A DNA stretch of 64,000 bases from Verrucomicrobiota bacterium. GTDB lineage: Bacteria > Verrucomicrobiota > Verrucomicrobiia > Verrucomicrobiales > DEV007. The stretch spans positions 1 through 64,000 of the forward strand of contig JAGWVU010000020.1 of assembly GCA_018970725.1 (NCBI GenBank), in the 5' to 3' direction. The notes beneath the pieces are model-generated. The model was given only the letters and a program-made list of their open reading frames with translations. It made no database searches and had not been told where the DNA came from. Below, in pieces: positions 6,541 to 15,600 of the stretch (position 1 is the first letter of the stretch; every line of letters begins with the position of its first letter). Position numbers and translations under genes: made by a program.

Positions 6541-9101
6541 GACGAGGGTTTCCGGGTTTGCAGTTCCACCAACAGGCGATGCGCCTCCAGATCCCGGGGC
6601 GCTTCCAGCAAGGCCTCGAGCACGTGGCGCTTTGCTTGTTCCGCATCACCCGGGGCCAGCAACCGGCCCAACCGGTAATGCACCTCGGCCGCGTTGTCCG
6701 GCTTGAGCAGGAGGAGTTTGCGGAACGCTTGCACCGCCCCGTCCGTTTCCCCGGCCGCCTCGGCGCCCCGTCCCAGCGCATAGTGCGCCGGCTGGAGGAA
6801 CGGGTTGATCGCCAATTGCCGCCCCGCCGCCTCGCGCGCCCCCGCCCAATTTCCCGTTTTCCGGTCCAACTCGATCAGGCGCAGACAGGCCTCGGAAGCC
6901 GCCGCGCTCCGCCTCGTCCAAGCCCGCAAGGCATTCGCCTCCGCCGCCTCGTCCCCCTTCCCCCGCGCCGCCCGGGCCGCCAACTCGTAGCCATTGTCCG
7001 CTCCGGTGTAGCCGGGAAACAAGGCGATTTGCACTTCCGCCGACCGCGCCGCTTCCTCCCATCGCGATTCCCCGAGCAGCTTCAGGGTGTGCGCCTGGCG
7101 GACCGGGTAATTGCGGGGATAGGCCGACACCGGATCGGCGGTCTCCGCCAACTCGTCGGGCGCGGTCCAATCCACTCCGTCGCCAAAGGCTTCGGCCAAA
7201 CCCCGGGCATGGGCCTGGAACTTCTTCTCGAGCGATTCGATCGGTTCGAAAACGGCGGCGAGCGACTCGTTGATCCCGTCGCCGTTCGCGAGGGTTTGCA
7301 GCAACTTCCGGAACCGTTCCTGACCGTAGGTGGCGACGAGGAAATCGACGACGAGGGAGGACTGGTAATAGGCGAACATAAGGTCCCCCGGCTTCTCCGC
7401 GGCCCGGAAAGCGCCGCTCAGTTGCGCGATCGGCGTCAAACCGTCGGCCCGGAGAATCCGCTCCCGCCATTCCGTGGTCATGGTCTGTCCCCAGTTCGGA
7501 TCGCGCAACCGTTCCTCGTGGACCGAAATCCCCTCGCTCAACCAGCGCGGCATCCGGTTCCGGGTGGCGGTCAGGGTGACCACGTGGCAAAATTCATGCC
7601 AGAGCGTGGCTTCCCAATTGGTATTGCCACTGGCGTGCGAACCCGGGCTGTTCACGGTGATCACGGTGCCAAAGCAGACCCCGAGGTATCCGGCCCCGCC
7701 CAATTCACCGAAGGTCCGGATCGCGAAATCCTGCTGTTCCGCGAAAATCTCGACCAGGGTCGGCCCGGCCAGAGCCACCGCGTATTTGTCCAAAAACCGA
7801 ACCCTTGCCTCCTCGAGGATCGCCTCGACCCGGTCCCCGTAAATCCGCATCTCGTCCGGGCGCATCCGCAAGGTGAAATGCGGGGTCCGCCTCGTTTCGT
7901 AGGCCGCCAACTGGTTTTTCAGTTTCAGGTAGTTGAACGCGAGCACGTTGTAGGGATCCGCCCGGGCCACCTCCGCCGAAAGTTCCCATGCCTCTTCCTC
8001 CTCCCCCACGTGCAGCAGATCCGTTGCCAATTGCACGCGCGCCGCCTGATAGCCGGGATCCCAAGCCAACGCTTTCCTCTGTTCCGCCGCCCCTTCCGTG
8101 AATCGATAGTGCCGGGACAACCCGCGCCCCACCACGTGCGGCACCTCCGGATTGCGCGCCCGCGCCGCCAACGCCGTTTCCTCCGCCTGCCGGGCCAGGT
8201 CCGGGTCGTTGTCCCGCAGGATCGCGATCAGGGATCGCATCGCCCACGCCACCGGATGGGAAGCGTTCACGGCCAGCACCCGCTCCAGCAACGGCTCCGC
8301 TTCCGCGTAGCGCTCGGTGTCGAGCAACTGTTCCGCCTGCAACAAAAGCGCCCCGGCATGGGAGGGATTGACTTCCAGCGCCCGTTGCGCGTTGGCCACC
8401 GCCTCCTCCCGGTCGCCCGGCCAAAAGGCCCGCGCCAAACCGAATCGTAAATCCGGGTCCCGCGGCGCCAAATCCAACCCGCCCCGGAATTCCCGGGCCG
8501 CCCGGGCGAAGTCGGATTTGGCGAGGGCCAGCTCGCCCGCGGCCAGAAACGGTTCGGGGGACTTTGGATCCTTGGCCTTGGCGGCTCCGAGGAATTGCTT
8601 GAGCACCCGCTCCGGGTCCGCGCCCATGGCGGCCGCAATCCGGCCCAAGGCGACCAACTCCTCCGCGGACCGGTCCTTTAGGGATACGCCCCGGGCCCGT
8701 TCGTCGGCCAGCCGGAGGATGGCCCGGGCCTGATCGGGTTCCCCCATCGCCAGATGAAGCCGGTGGGCCTCCGCCAGAAAAACCACCTCGTGGCCATACA
8801 ACTTCACCAGGCCGGGCAAATCCTCGCGGATCAGTTCCCCCCGGCCCAGGGCTTCCAAGCCGCGCAACCGCAGGATCTGCCATTTCCAAGGGGCCGCCGA
8901 ACGGGTCAAGGCCTGACCCGCCGCCTCCACGATCATGTCGTAATGTCCCTCCGCCAGCACCATGGTGAGCCGCGGGAGGTAATGCTCGTCGAATTGGCGC
9001 CGCGACTCCCCGTTGTCCTCGAAATGCTGGGCCTGGACCGCCAGCGCGAGCGCCAGAGCCAGACAAGCCATGAAACCGAGAAAACGGATCCGGAAGGGCA
9101 T
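6537..9101 (-). CDS. Exported TPR protein with peptidase-MA-like (gluzincin) domain
   Basis: The 854-residue protein opens with a hydrophobic signal (MPFRIRFLGFMACLALALAL). TPR-like helical repeats fill about residues 100-390 and again from 700 to the end. Between them is a zinc-peptidase core: WHEFCHVV (HExxH, about 502-506) followed by RWLSEGISVHEE, whose Glu fits the third ligand of the peptidase MA family. The ATG at 9101 gives a proper signal peptide; a TTG 30 bp upstream adds unlikely residues. It is the first gene of the MoxR operon and overlaps the DUF4159 gene by 4 bp. I infer periplasmic proteolysis or scaffolding linked to the MoxR system. Confidence 0.85.
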   Translation of the reverse strand: MPFRIRFLGFMACLALALALAVQAQHFEDNGESRRQFDEHYLPRLTMVLAEGHYDMIVEAAGQALTRSAAPWKWQILRLRGLEALGRGELIREDLPGLVKLYGHEVVFLAEAHRLHLAMGEPDQARAILRLADERARGVSLKDRSAEELVALGRIAAAMGADPERVLKQFLGAAKAKDPKSPEPFLAAGELALAKSDFARAAREFRGGLDLAPRDPDLRFGLARAFWPGDREEAVANAQRALEVNPSHAGALLLQAEQLLDTERYAEAEPLLERVLAVNASHPVAWAMRSLIAILRDNDPDLARQAEETALAARARNPEVPHVVGRGLSRHYRFTEGAAEQRKALAWDPGYQAARVQLATDLLHVGEEEEAWELSAEVARADPYNVLAFNYLKLKNQLAAYETRRTPHFTLRMRPDEMRIYGDRVEAILEEARVRFLDKYAVALAGPTLVEIFAEQQDFAIRTFGELGGAGYLGVCFGTVITVNSPGSHASGNTNWEATLWHEFCHVVTLTATRNRMPRWLSEGISVHEERLRDPNWGQTMTTEWRERILRADGLTPIAQLSGAFRAAEKPGDLMFAYYQSSLVVDFLVATYGQERFRKLLQTLANGDGINESLAAVFEPIESLEKKFQAHARGLAEAFGDGVDWTAPDELAETADPVSAYPRNYPVRQAHTLKLLGESRWEEAARSAEVQIALFPGYTGADNGYELAARAARGKGDEAAEANALRAWTRRSAAASEACLRLIELDRKTGNWAGAREAAGRQLAINPFLQPAHYALGRGAEAAGETDGAVQAFRKLLLLKPDNAAEVHYRLGRLLAPGDAEQAKRHVLEALLEAPRDLEAHRLLVELQTRKPSS

Positions 9102-9300
9102 CGGAGGGAAACATGGCGAATCCGGACGCAAAAGTCAGCAGAAAACGCCCTTGATTTCTCCGCGTCCCAAGGCAACCTAGCGATCCCGTTTTCCGCCACC
9201 TGAAAAACCAACCGCGAAGGGGTCCCTCCCGGGGCCAAACGGAACGAGGCGGAACTTCGCAAACCCATCGGTCCCTTGATTCAAAGGGCCACTCAAAGAC

Positions 9301-9984
9301 ATGTCCCAAGAACTTCTCGTCGAACTCGTCGAAGCCGGCGTTCACTTCGGTCACCAAAGCCGCAAGTGGAATCCCAAGATGAAGCCCTTCATCCTTGAGG
9401 AGCGCAGCAGCATCCACATCATCAACCTGGAGGCCACCGTCGGCCAGATCGATCGCGCGGCCGACTACCTCGCCGATCTCTTCGAAGGCGGCAAGCGCCT
9501 CCTCTTCGTCGGCTGCAAACGCCAGGCCCAGGAAGCGGTGCGCGAGGCCGCGGAAGCCTGCGACCAGTTCTTCGTCAACCATCGCTGGCTCGGCGGCACC
9601 CTGACCAACCTGGAAACGATCCGGAAGAGCGTCAAGCGCCTCGACTACCTCGAGGGCATTGAGAAGTCCCCCGAGTTCAAGAAAATGAGCAAGAAGGAAC
9701 TCGCCGCCCTCGGCCGCGAACGCGCCAAATTGCAGAAGAACCTCAACGGCATCCGGAAGATGGAGCGTTACCCGGACGCCCTCGTGATCGTGGACTCCGC
9801 CCGCGAAACCATCGCGGTCGCTGAAGCCCGCCGCCTCGGCATCCCGATCGTGGCCATTGTCGACAGCAACGGTGACCCCGATCTCATCGATTTTCCGATC
9901 GCCGCCAACGATGACGCCATCCGCTCGATCCGCCTGATCCTGCAGCGCCTCATCGCCCCCATCCTCAACATCAAGGGCCGCTGA
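9301..9984 (+). CDS. rpsB: 30S ribosomal protein S2
   Basis: This 227-residue S2 protein has the conserved GVHFGHQSRKWNPKMKPFI near the N-terminus, then FVNHRWLGGTLTN and the C-terminal IPIVAIVDSNGDPDLIDFPI. S2 is assembled late on the 30S head and is needed for S1 binding. The gene starts at ATG 9301 and is followed 38 bp later by tsf, the classic rpsB-tsf order. The 199 bp upstream form a divergent promoter region with the TPR operon; I could not place a convincing promoter or an S2 leader structure there. Confidence 0.98.
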   Translation: MSQELLVELVEAGVHFGHQSRKWNPKMKPFILEERSSIHIINLEATVGQIDRAADYLADLFEGGKRLLFVGCKRQAQEAVREAAEACDQFFVNHRWLGGTLTNLETIRKSVKRLDYLEGIEKSPEFKKMSKKELAALGRERAKLQKNLNGIRKMERYPDALVIVDSARETIAVAEARRLGIPIVAIVDSNGDPDLIDFPIAANDDAIRSIRLILQRLIAPILNIKGR

Positions 9985-10022
9985 TCCGGCCCCCGACCCG
10001 TAAATCGCAACCTCCAAGCGCC

Positions 10023-10730
10023 ATGCCCGCCTCCAAGAAAACCGCCGCAAAAAAAGCCGCCGCGCCCAAGAAGGAAACCGCATCGTCTCCCGCTCCGGCT
10101 CCAGCCCCCGCCCCCGCCGCCCCCAAAGCTGCCGAACCGGGAATCAGCGCTGCTCAAGTGAAGGAACTCCGGGACAAGACCGGAGCTCCCATGATGACCT
10201 GCAAAACCATTCTCACCGAGGTGGGTGGTGACATGGAGAAAGCCATCACGGAGCTGCGCAAGCGCGACGCCAAAGTGGCCGAGAAGAAGGCGGGTCGTGA
10301 GGCCAAGGAAGGCGTCGTGGCCTCCTACATCCACTTGGAAGGCCGCATCGGTGTCCTCATGGAGGTGAACTGTGAGACCGACTTCGTCGCCAAGAACAAC
10401 CAGTTCCGCGACTTCGTCCGCGAACTCACGCTGCACATCGCCGCCGCCTCGCCGCTTTATGTCCGCCGCGAGGATGTTCCCGCCGCCCTGATCGAGAAGG
10501 AATCGGAGATCTTCGCCGAGCAAATGAAGGGCAAGCCCGCCGCCGCCATGGCGAAAATCCTCGAGGGCAAGCTCAACAAGTTCTACAGCACCGTCTGTTT
10601 GCTGGAGCAGGGATTCATCAAGGATCCGGACCAGACGATCGAACAACTCCTCAAGAAAAAGATCGCCGAGCTCGGGGAAAACCTCGTCATCCGCCGCTTC
10701 ACCCGCTACGCCCTCGGCGAAGAGGCGTGA
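10023..10730 (+). CDS. tsf: Elongation factor Ts with a low-complexity N-terminal extension
   Basis: EF-Ts exchanges GDP for GTP on EF-Tu. The 235-residue product has the N-terminal UBA-like domain (ISAAQVKELRDKTGAPMMTC from residue 41) and the EF-Tu-contacting TDFVAKN at 119-125. The core is short, with one main dimerisation-type domain. Unusually, about 40 residues rich in Lys, Ala and Pro (PASKKTAAKKAAAPKK, then alternating Ala-Pro) precede the domain. No other ATG in frame lies nearer the normal start, so the extension seems real. A strong terminator follows. Confidence 0.96.
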   Translation: MPASKKTAAKKAAAPKKETASSPAPAPAPAPAAPKAAEPGISAAQVKELRDKTGAPMMTCKTILTEVGGDMEKAITELRKRDAKVAEKKAGREAKEGVVASYIHLEGRIGVLMEVNCETDFVAKNNQFRDFVRELTLHIAAASPLYVRREDVPAALIEKESEIFAEQMKGKPAAAMAKILEGKLNKFYSTVCLLEQGFIKDPDQTIEQLLKKKIAELGENLVIRRFTRYALGEEA

Positions 10731-10786
10731 ACCTGGCCCGCACCGATTTCTTCGACCGGACGTCCGGTTGGTGAGAGCACACACCC

Positions 10787-10819
10787 GGCACGGCGACACC
10801 TGTTCGCCGTGCCTTTTTT
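10787..10819 (+). terminator. Rho-independent terminator of rpsB-tsf
   Basis: A perfect 10-bp stem, GGCACGGCGA (10787-10796) pairing with TCGCCGTGCC (10804-10813), encloses a 7-base loop and is followed by six T. It lies 57 bp after the tsf stop codon. A short palindrome ACCGGACGTCCGGT sits just upstream (10755-10768). Confidence 0.92.
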
Positions 10820-10821
10820 CT

Positions 10822-10830
10822 TGCTACAAT
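10822..10830 (+). promoter_or_regulatory. Possible extended -10 promoter of the serine hydrolase gene
   Basis: TGC followed by TACAAT (10825-10830) fits an extended -10 element, 29 bp before the ATG at 10859 and just after the tsf terminator. No good -35 is visible at the expected distance, which extended -10 promoters can tolerate. AAGGGG at 10840-10845 may be the ribosome binding site. Confidence 0.35.
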
Positions 10831-10858
10831 TCTTTGCACAAGGGGCCCGGTTGCTGAG

Positions 10859-12058
10859 ATGATCACGGACATGCCCCGTCTTCGTCTCCTCACTTCCCTC
10901 TTCGCCCTCACCATGGCGGCCGTTGCCACCGGTTCAAGTCAGGATCTGCGGAGCCTCATCCGCGACACCGTGGCCCAACCGCTTGCGGAGGAGAAACTGG
11001 TCGGCGCGGTCACGTTGGTGGCCCGGGATGGAGCCGTCCTCGACCTTCAGGCGCACGGATGGGCGGACCGGGAAGCTCAGCGCCCGATGACGCCGGACAC
11101 GATCTTCCGGATCCACTCCTGCACCAAGGGGATCACCTCCGCCGCCGTGCTCATGCTGCACGAAGAAGGCAAGTTCCAGTTCGAAGATCCCGTGAGCCGA
11201 TGGCTGCCGGAATTCGCCGGGATCCGAACGGCGGCCGGGCCCGCCGGGAGACCGGTCACGGTCGGTCATCTGCTCACCCACACCTCCGGACTGACCTATG
11301 ATCACCGGGCCGCTCTGGACGCGGGGAACAGCGCGGCCGTCGCCGCCGCCATCGCCGCAACGCCACTCGCCTTCGATCCGGGCTCGGGCTGGGCCTACGG
11401 GGTTTCCATCGACGTGCTCGGACGGTTGGTCGAGATCTGGTCGGGTCGGAGCTTTGAGAGCTTTTTGAGCGACCGCATCTTCGGCCCCTTGGGAATGGTC
11501 GACACCGCCTTCCACGTGCCGAAGGAAAAGCGGGACCGGCTGGCCACGCTCTACCGGGATGACAAGGGAACTTCCGGCAAGCTCGTCGCGAGTGACGCGG
11601 CGGGGCTGAACGAAAAGCCGGTCCCAGCGCAAACTCCGGAATTTTGCATGCCGGGAGGCGGTCTTTACTCGACGGCCCGGGACTACCACCGGTTTCTCCA
11701 GATGATCCAGAACGGCGGGGAGTTCCAAGGAAAGCGGCTCCTCCAGACCCGGACGGTGAGCCTGATGCAGAGCAACCAGGTGCCCGGCGGCATCGGCTGG
11801 ATCCGTTTCGGCCGGGAAATCCGGGATGGCTTCGGTTTTGGTTATGGCTTCAATGCGGTTTGCCAACCGAGCCAGTGGGATCCGGATGCCCGGGTGGGCG
11901 AGAGCGGCTGGGGCGGGGCGGCGAGTTGCCATTACTGGATGCATCCGGATCATCGGCTGATCGTCATCACCCTCGAGCAGACCATGCCTTACCGCTGGAC
12001 GCTGGAACGGGCGCTGAAGGGCAGGATCTACGAACATTTCGCCGTGCCTTCCCCCTGA
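10859..12058 (+). CDS. Serine hydrolase, class C beta-lactamase / AmpC-like fold, exported
   Basis: The 399-residue protein has a signal peptide (MPRLRLLTSLFALTMAAVA) and a beta-lactamase-family fold. The catalytic SxxK is SCTK (about 87-90) in RIHSCTKGITSAAVL. GHLLTHTSGL and WAYGVSIDVLG occupy the positions of the usual motifs; a Tyr is present but not a canonical YxN. The C-terminal WGGAASCHYWMHP matches the H/K-x-G region of esterase-type members. It is probably a periplasmic esterase or peptidase of unknown substrate. A second ATG at 10871 is an equally possible start. The PAS-AraC gene follows 8 bp downstream. Confidence 0.85.
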   Translation: MITDMPRLRLLTSLFALTMAAVATGSSQDLRSLIRDTVAQPLAEEKLVGAVTLVARDGAVLDLQAHGWADREAQRPMTPDTIFRIHSCTKGITSAAVLMLHEEGKFQFEDPVSRWLPEFAGIRTAAGPAGRPVTVGHLLTHTSGLTYDHRAALDAGNSAAVAAAIAATPLAFDPGSGWAYGVSIDVLGRLVEIWSGRSFESFLSDRIFGPLGMVDTAFHVPKEKRDRLATLYRDDKGTSGKLVASDAAGLNEKPVPAQTPEFCMPGGGLYSTARDYHRFLQMIQNGGEFQGKRLLQTRTVSLMQSNQVPGGIGWIRFGREIRDGFGFGYGFNAVCQPSQWDPDARVGESGWGGAASCHYWMHPDHRLIVITLEQTMPYRWTLERALKGRIYEHFAVPSP

Positions 12059-12066
12059 ATCCGCCG

Positions 12067-12804
12067 ATGGATCCTGCCTTGCGAAAAAGCCGGTTTCTGG
12101 CGGAGATCGCTCCCGATTCCCACTTCGACCGACTCTTCGATTGCCTCCCCGGGGTCGCTTTTTTCGCCAAAAACCGGGATTTCCAGCTCGTGGCGGCAAA
12201 CCGCGCTTTTTGGGAGCGGCTCGGCATGAAGTCGGAAACGGAACTGATTGGCAAAACGGATTTCCAGCTCTTCCCGGACCAACTGGCGCGCAATTTCCGG
12301 CGCGATGATGAGGAAGTGATCGCCACCGGCCGGCCCAAGCTGAAAATCGTCGAGCTGTTCTTCAACCCGCAGGGCCTCCCGGACTGGTATTTCACCCACA
12401 AGTTCCCGGTTTGGAACCGGGCCGGAGAAATCTCGGGGGTCATGGGTTTGGTCCAAAGCTACGCGGGGCGCAACGCGGCCATGACGCCCTACCTCCAACT
12501 CGATCGTGCCGTGTCGCACCTCCGGGATCATTTCCGGGAACCGATCACCGTGAGCGGCTTGGCCAAACTGGCGGGGATGTCGGTGCGCCAGTTCAACCGC
12601 CGCTTTCAGGAGGTCTTTCACACCAACCCGAGGACGTTTCTCATCAAGACCCGGATTCAGGCCGCCTGCGCCAGCCTGCGCAATTCGGATCTCACGATCA
12701 GCGAGATCGCGATCGAATATGGTTTTTACGATCAAAGCTCCTTCACCCAACACTTCCGGCGGCACATGGGGGTGACGCCCCTGCAATTCCGCAAGCAGGT
12801 CTGA
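12067..12804 (+). CDS. PAS-domain AraC-family transcriptional regulator
   Basis: The 245-residue protein combines an N-terminal PAS domain (about 20-125: CLPGVAFFAKNRDFQLVAAN, GKTDFQLFP, FTHKFPVWNRAGEISGVMG) with a C-terminal AraC double helix-turn-helix (about 145-245: ITVSGLAKLAGMSVRQFNRR and ISEIAIEYGFYDQSSFTQHF). PAS plus AraC is a familiar one-component sensor layout. The ligand is unknown. It starts 8 bp after the serine hydrolase gene and is probably co-transcribed with it, so it may regulate that gene or report on its product. Confidence 0.9.
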   Translation: MDPALRKSRFLAEIAPDSHFDRLFDCLPGVAFFAKNRDFQLVAANRAFWERLGMKSETELIGKTDFQLFPDQLARNFRRDDEEVIATGRPKLKIVELFFNPQGLPDWYFTHKFPVWNRAGEISGVMGLVQSYAGRNAAMTPYLQLDRAVSHLRDHFREPITVSGLAKLAGMSVRQFNRRFQEVFHTNPRTFLIKTRIQAACASLRNSDLTISEIAIEYGFYDQSSFTQHFRRHMGVTPLQFRKQV

Positions 12805-12834
12805 GAGCGGTTTCGCATTGGGCATGATTCGGCG

Positions 12835-13482
12835 TTGACTCCGTGCCGCGCACGTCCTCAGTTGGCCGGTCCCGTGTTCACTCATACCCGCAAACGAGTT
12901 CTCGCCCTGATCGGAGCCGCCGTCCTGCTCCCTGTCCTCGCCTGGTGGGGGCTCTACCGGCTCGATCTGGCCCCCCCGCCCGGCCAGCCGCTGATCCCGC
13001 CGTTCAATCTTTCGGACCGGCTCGACCGCCTCCAAATTACCGAGCGGGACGGGGAACCGGTGGTCGTGTTCCCCCGGGAGGGCGAAGATGCGGTTTACGA
13101 AGGCGGCCAATTCCTGCGCGAAATCAAGCGGCGCCAACAAGCCAAACAAGGCTGGGGCGGCCTCTTCGCGGTGCTGGACATCACCAGCTGGACCGGTCTC
13201 TTCTGGGTCACCTTCGGCCTCATCGGCCAATGCCTCTTCGCCGCCCGGATGCTGGTCCAATGGATCGCCTCGGAAAAAGCCAGGGCTTCGGTCATCCCCG
13301 TTGAGTTCTGGTGGCTGAGCCTCGTCGGCTCCACGATGATTGTGATCTATTTCGTCTGGCGGGTGGAGCTCGTCGGGATCCTCGGCCAAGCGACCGGCTG
13401 GTTCGTCTACGTGCGCAACCTCTGGTTCATCCACACGGCCGGAGAAGCGCCCAAACCGAAGCCGGACTCTACTGCAGACTAG
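12835..13482 (+). CDS. LAB-N (lipid A biosynthesis N-terminal) domain membrane protein
   Basis: The C-terminal half is a LAB-N domain with three hydrophobic segments and the signature GQCLFAARMLVQWIASEKA, SVIPVEFWWLSLVGS and GWFVYVRNLWFI. LAB-N proteins are small inner-membrane proteins often linked to lipid A synthesis genes. Here an N-terminal membrane segment (RKRVLALIGAAVLLPVLAWW) and about 60 periplasmic-type residues precede it. The start is uncertain: TTG at 12835 gives 215 residues and GTG at 12874 gives 202. The 3' end overlaps the convergent folC gene by 14 bp. No lipid A gene is adjacent. Confidence 0.85.
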   Translation: MTPCRARPQLAGPVFTHTRKRVLALIGAAVLLPVLAWWGLYRLDLAPPPGQPLIPPFNLSDRLDRLQITERDGEPVVVFPREGEDAVYEGGQFLREIKRRQQAKQGWGGLFAVLDITSWTGLFWVTFGLIGQCLFAARMLVQWIASEKARASVIPVEFWWLSLVGSTMIVIYFVWRVELVGILGQATGWFVYVRNLWFIHTAGEAPKPKPDSTAD

Positions 13483-14689
13483 CCTCGAAGGCCGCGCCGC
13501 CTTCCCCGAGGCACTCCAAGGCCTTCCCGGCCAGATAGAGCGATCCCGCGATCAGTATCAGCCCTCTCTGCTCCCGGGCCAAAGCTTCGGCCAATTCCTC
13601 GATCACCTCGTCGTCCGGTCCCATCCCCAACTCCGCTCCCAGCTCCGCCCCGGCCCGGCCCCGTTGCGTCGGAACCGAGGTGAAGATGACCCGGCTGGCC
13701 AAAGGCCGCAGGATCGCAAACATGCCGCCCGCGTCCTTGTCGCCCACGGCGCCGAAGATCAAAACCGGCCTCCGGTCCCCGAACTCTTCCTGCCATGTCC
13801 GGGCCAAAACCCCGGCGGCCGCCGGATTGTGGGCCCCGTCCACCACCACCGTCCGGTTCGCGCCGGGAAACCGCTGGAACCGCGCCGGCCATCGGGTTTG
13901 GCGCAGGCCTTGCCGGACCACCGCTTCGTCCAGATCCGGCCGCAAAATCCGCAGGGCCGCCACCGCGAGCGCGGCGTTCCAACGCTGATGGGCCCCGCGC
14001 AACCCCAGCTCCCAATCCGGAGCAAGCGGTTCCTCCACCACCGTCAACGGGCTCCCCTGGATCCCAGCCTGCTTCCGGATCACTTCCATGGCCTCCGCCG
14101 GAAGGTTGGCGGGCACCACCGCCGGAATTCCGGGCTTGAAGATTCCCGCCTTCTCCGCCGCGATGGCGCCCAAGGTGTCGCCCAACCATTTCTGGTGATC
14201 CAAACCGATCGAGGTGATGATCGAGATATCCGATGAGACGGCGTTGGTGGCATCGAGCCGACCTCCCATCCCCGTCTCCAGAACGAGATCGAGAATGCCC
14301 TCATCCAACAAAATCCGGAGCGCCAGGGCCGTGGTCAGCTCGAAGAAGGTCGGGTGCGGATCCCAATCCTCGACCAGATCCTTCAACCGGCTGATGCCGT
14401 GCGCCAGCCGATCGGGATCAACCGGTGCAAAGCCGATCCGGATCCGTTCGGCGAAGTGGACCAAGTGAGGCGAGGTGAAGAGACCGGTGGGGCGACCCGC
14501 GACGCGCAGGGCCGATTCAAGAAAAGCGCACACTGAGCCCTTGCCGTTGGTGCCGGCCACGTGCCAGACGGTGAGGCTGGAGGTGTCGATCCGCAGGGCG
14601 TCGAGGAGCCGGAAGGTGCCCTCAAGCCCCAATTTGATTCCGATGGGCTGGGTCCCATACAGCCAGGCCAAAGCCTCGCGCGGATTCAT
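13469..14689 (-). CDS. folC: Bifunctional folylpolyglutamate / dihydrofolate synthase
   Basis: FolC adds glutamate to dihydropteroate and to folates in an ATP-dependent Mur-ligase-type reaction. The 406-residue protein shows the P-loop WHVAGTNGKGSVCAF, the SPHLVHFAERIRI motif, LETGMGGRLDATN, and VVVDGAHNPAAA in the C-terminal domain. It starts 1 bp after the accD stop codon, an arrangement also known from other bacteria. The last codons overlap the convergent LAB-N gene by 14 bp. Confidence 0.95.
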   Translation of the reverse strand: MNPREALAWLYGTQPIGIKLGLEGTFRLLDALRIDTSSLTVWHVAGTNGKGSVCAFLESALRVAGRPTGLFTSPHLVHFAERIRIGFAPVDPDRLAHGISRLKDLVEDWDPHPTFFELTTALALRILLDEGILDLVLETGMGGRLDATNAVSSDISIITSIGLDHQKWLGDTLGAIAAEKAGIFKPGIPAVVPANLPAEAMEVIRKQAGIQGSPLTVVEEPLAPDWELGLRGAHQRWNAALAVAALRILRPDLDEAVVRQGLRQTRWPARFQRFPGANRTVVVDGAHNPAAAGVLARTWQEEFGDRRPVLIFGAVGDKDAGGMFAILRPLASRVIFTSVPTQRGRAGAELGAELGMGPDDEVIEELAEALAREQRGLILIAGSLYLAGKALECLGEGGAAFEASLQ

Positions 14690-14690
14690 C

Positions 14691-15551
14691 TCATCTCTGG
14701 CGGCCTTGACCCGTCGGGGCGGGGGAGAGGTAATCGAGGATCTCGGACAAGCGGTTGCGGATGTCCTTGCGCTCCACGATCATATCGACCAGACCGTGGT
14801 CCATCATGAACTCGGCGGTCTGGAACCCGGTGGGCAGATTCTGATGGGTCGTCTCCTTGATGACCCGGGGACCGGCGAAGCCGATCATGCACTTCGGTTC
14901 GGCCATGATGATGTCCCCGAGGGTGGCGAAACTGGCGGTGACCCCGCCGGTGGTGGGATGGGTCAGGACGGAGATGTAAGGCAACCGGGCCGCGTGGTGG
15001 CGCGCCAGGGCGGCGCTGGTCTTGCCCATTTGCATCAGGCTGAGAATGCCCTCGTGCATCCGCGCCCCGCCGGACGCGCTGAAGAGGATCACCGGCTTGC
15101 GCTCCTTGGTGGCGATCTCAATGGCCCGGGTGATCTTCTCTCCCACGACGGAGCCCATGCTGGCGCCGAGGAAACGAAAATCCATGGCTCCGACCAGCAC
15201 CGGATGACCGGAAATGGAGGCCCGGCCGGTGACCATCGCGTCCTTCAGCCCGGTGCGCTGTTGATAGGTCTTGACCTTCTCACCATAATCCAAAAAGCCG
15301 AGCGGATCGGTGGTCTCCAGCTTGACATCGATTTCCTGGAAGGACCCCTGATCCGCGACCGATTTGATCCTCTCCTCGGCGGTCAGGGTGAAATGGTGAA
15401 GGCACTTGTGACAGACCTTGAGGTTCTCATCCAACTCCAATTGATGAAGCATGGCACCGCAGCTCGGGCAGTTAATCCACAGCCCCTCGGGCATGTCTTT
15501 CTTCTTGCCGCCGCCGAAAACCTTCAGGGATGGTTTCTTGAAAATTCCCAT
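14691..15551 (-). CDS. accD: Acetyl-CoA carboxylase carboxyltransferase subunit beta
   Basis: AccD with AccA transfers carboxyl groups from biotin to acetyl-CoA in the first step of fatty acid synthesis. The 286-residue protein has the N-terminal zinc ribbon (CPSCG ... CHKC) and the crotonase-type core with GEKITRAIEIATKERKPVIL, FSASGGARMHEGILSLMQM and PTTGGVTASFATLGDI. It lies 49 bp downstream of the ComF-like gene and directly before folC. accA is not in the window. Confidence 0.97.
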   Translation of the reverse strand: MGIFKKPSLKVFGGGKKKDMPEGLWINCPSCGAMLHQLELDENLKVCHKCLHHFTLTAEERIKSVADQGSFQEIDVKLETTDPLGFLDYGEKVKTYQQRTGLKDAMVTGRASISGHPVLVGAMDFRFLGASMGSVVGEKITRAIEIATKERKPVILFSASGGARMHEGILSLMQMGKTSAALARHHAARLPYISVLTHPTTGGVTASFATLGDIIMAEPKCMIGFAGPRVIKETTHQNLPTGFQTAEFMMDHGLVDMIVERKDIRNRLSEILDYLSPAPTGQGRQR

Positions 15552-15600
15552 GAGGATAAATTGTTGGTTCGTTGACCACCCGCGACGACGCTTCCCGCAC

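Noticed and set aside
9102-9300. Riboswitch or S2 autoregulatory leader upstream of rpsB
   Set aside because: No conserved hairpin arrangement or T-tract could be recognised in the 199 bp; the claim would rest only on location.
7705-10083. Minus-strand 792-codon frame running across the TPR gene and rpsB
   Set aside because: It crosses the divergent promoter region and is antisense to rpsB. Its Gly-rich part is a shifted frame of the TPR gene.
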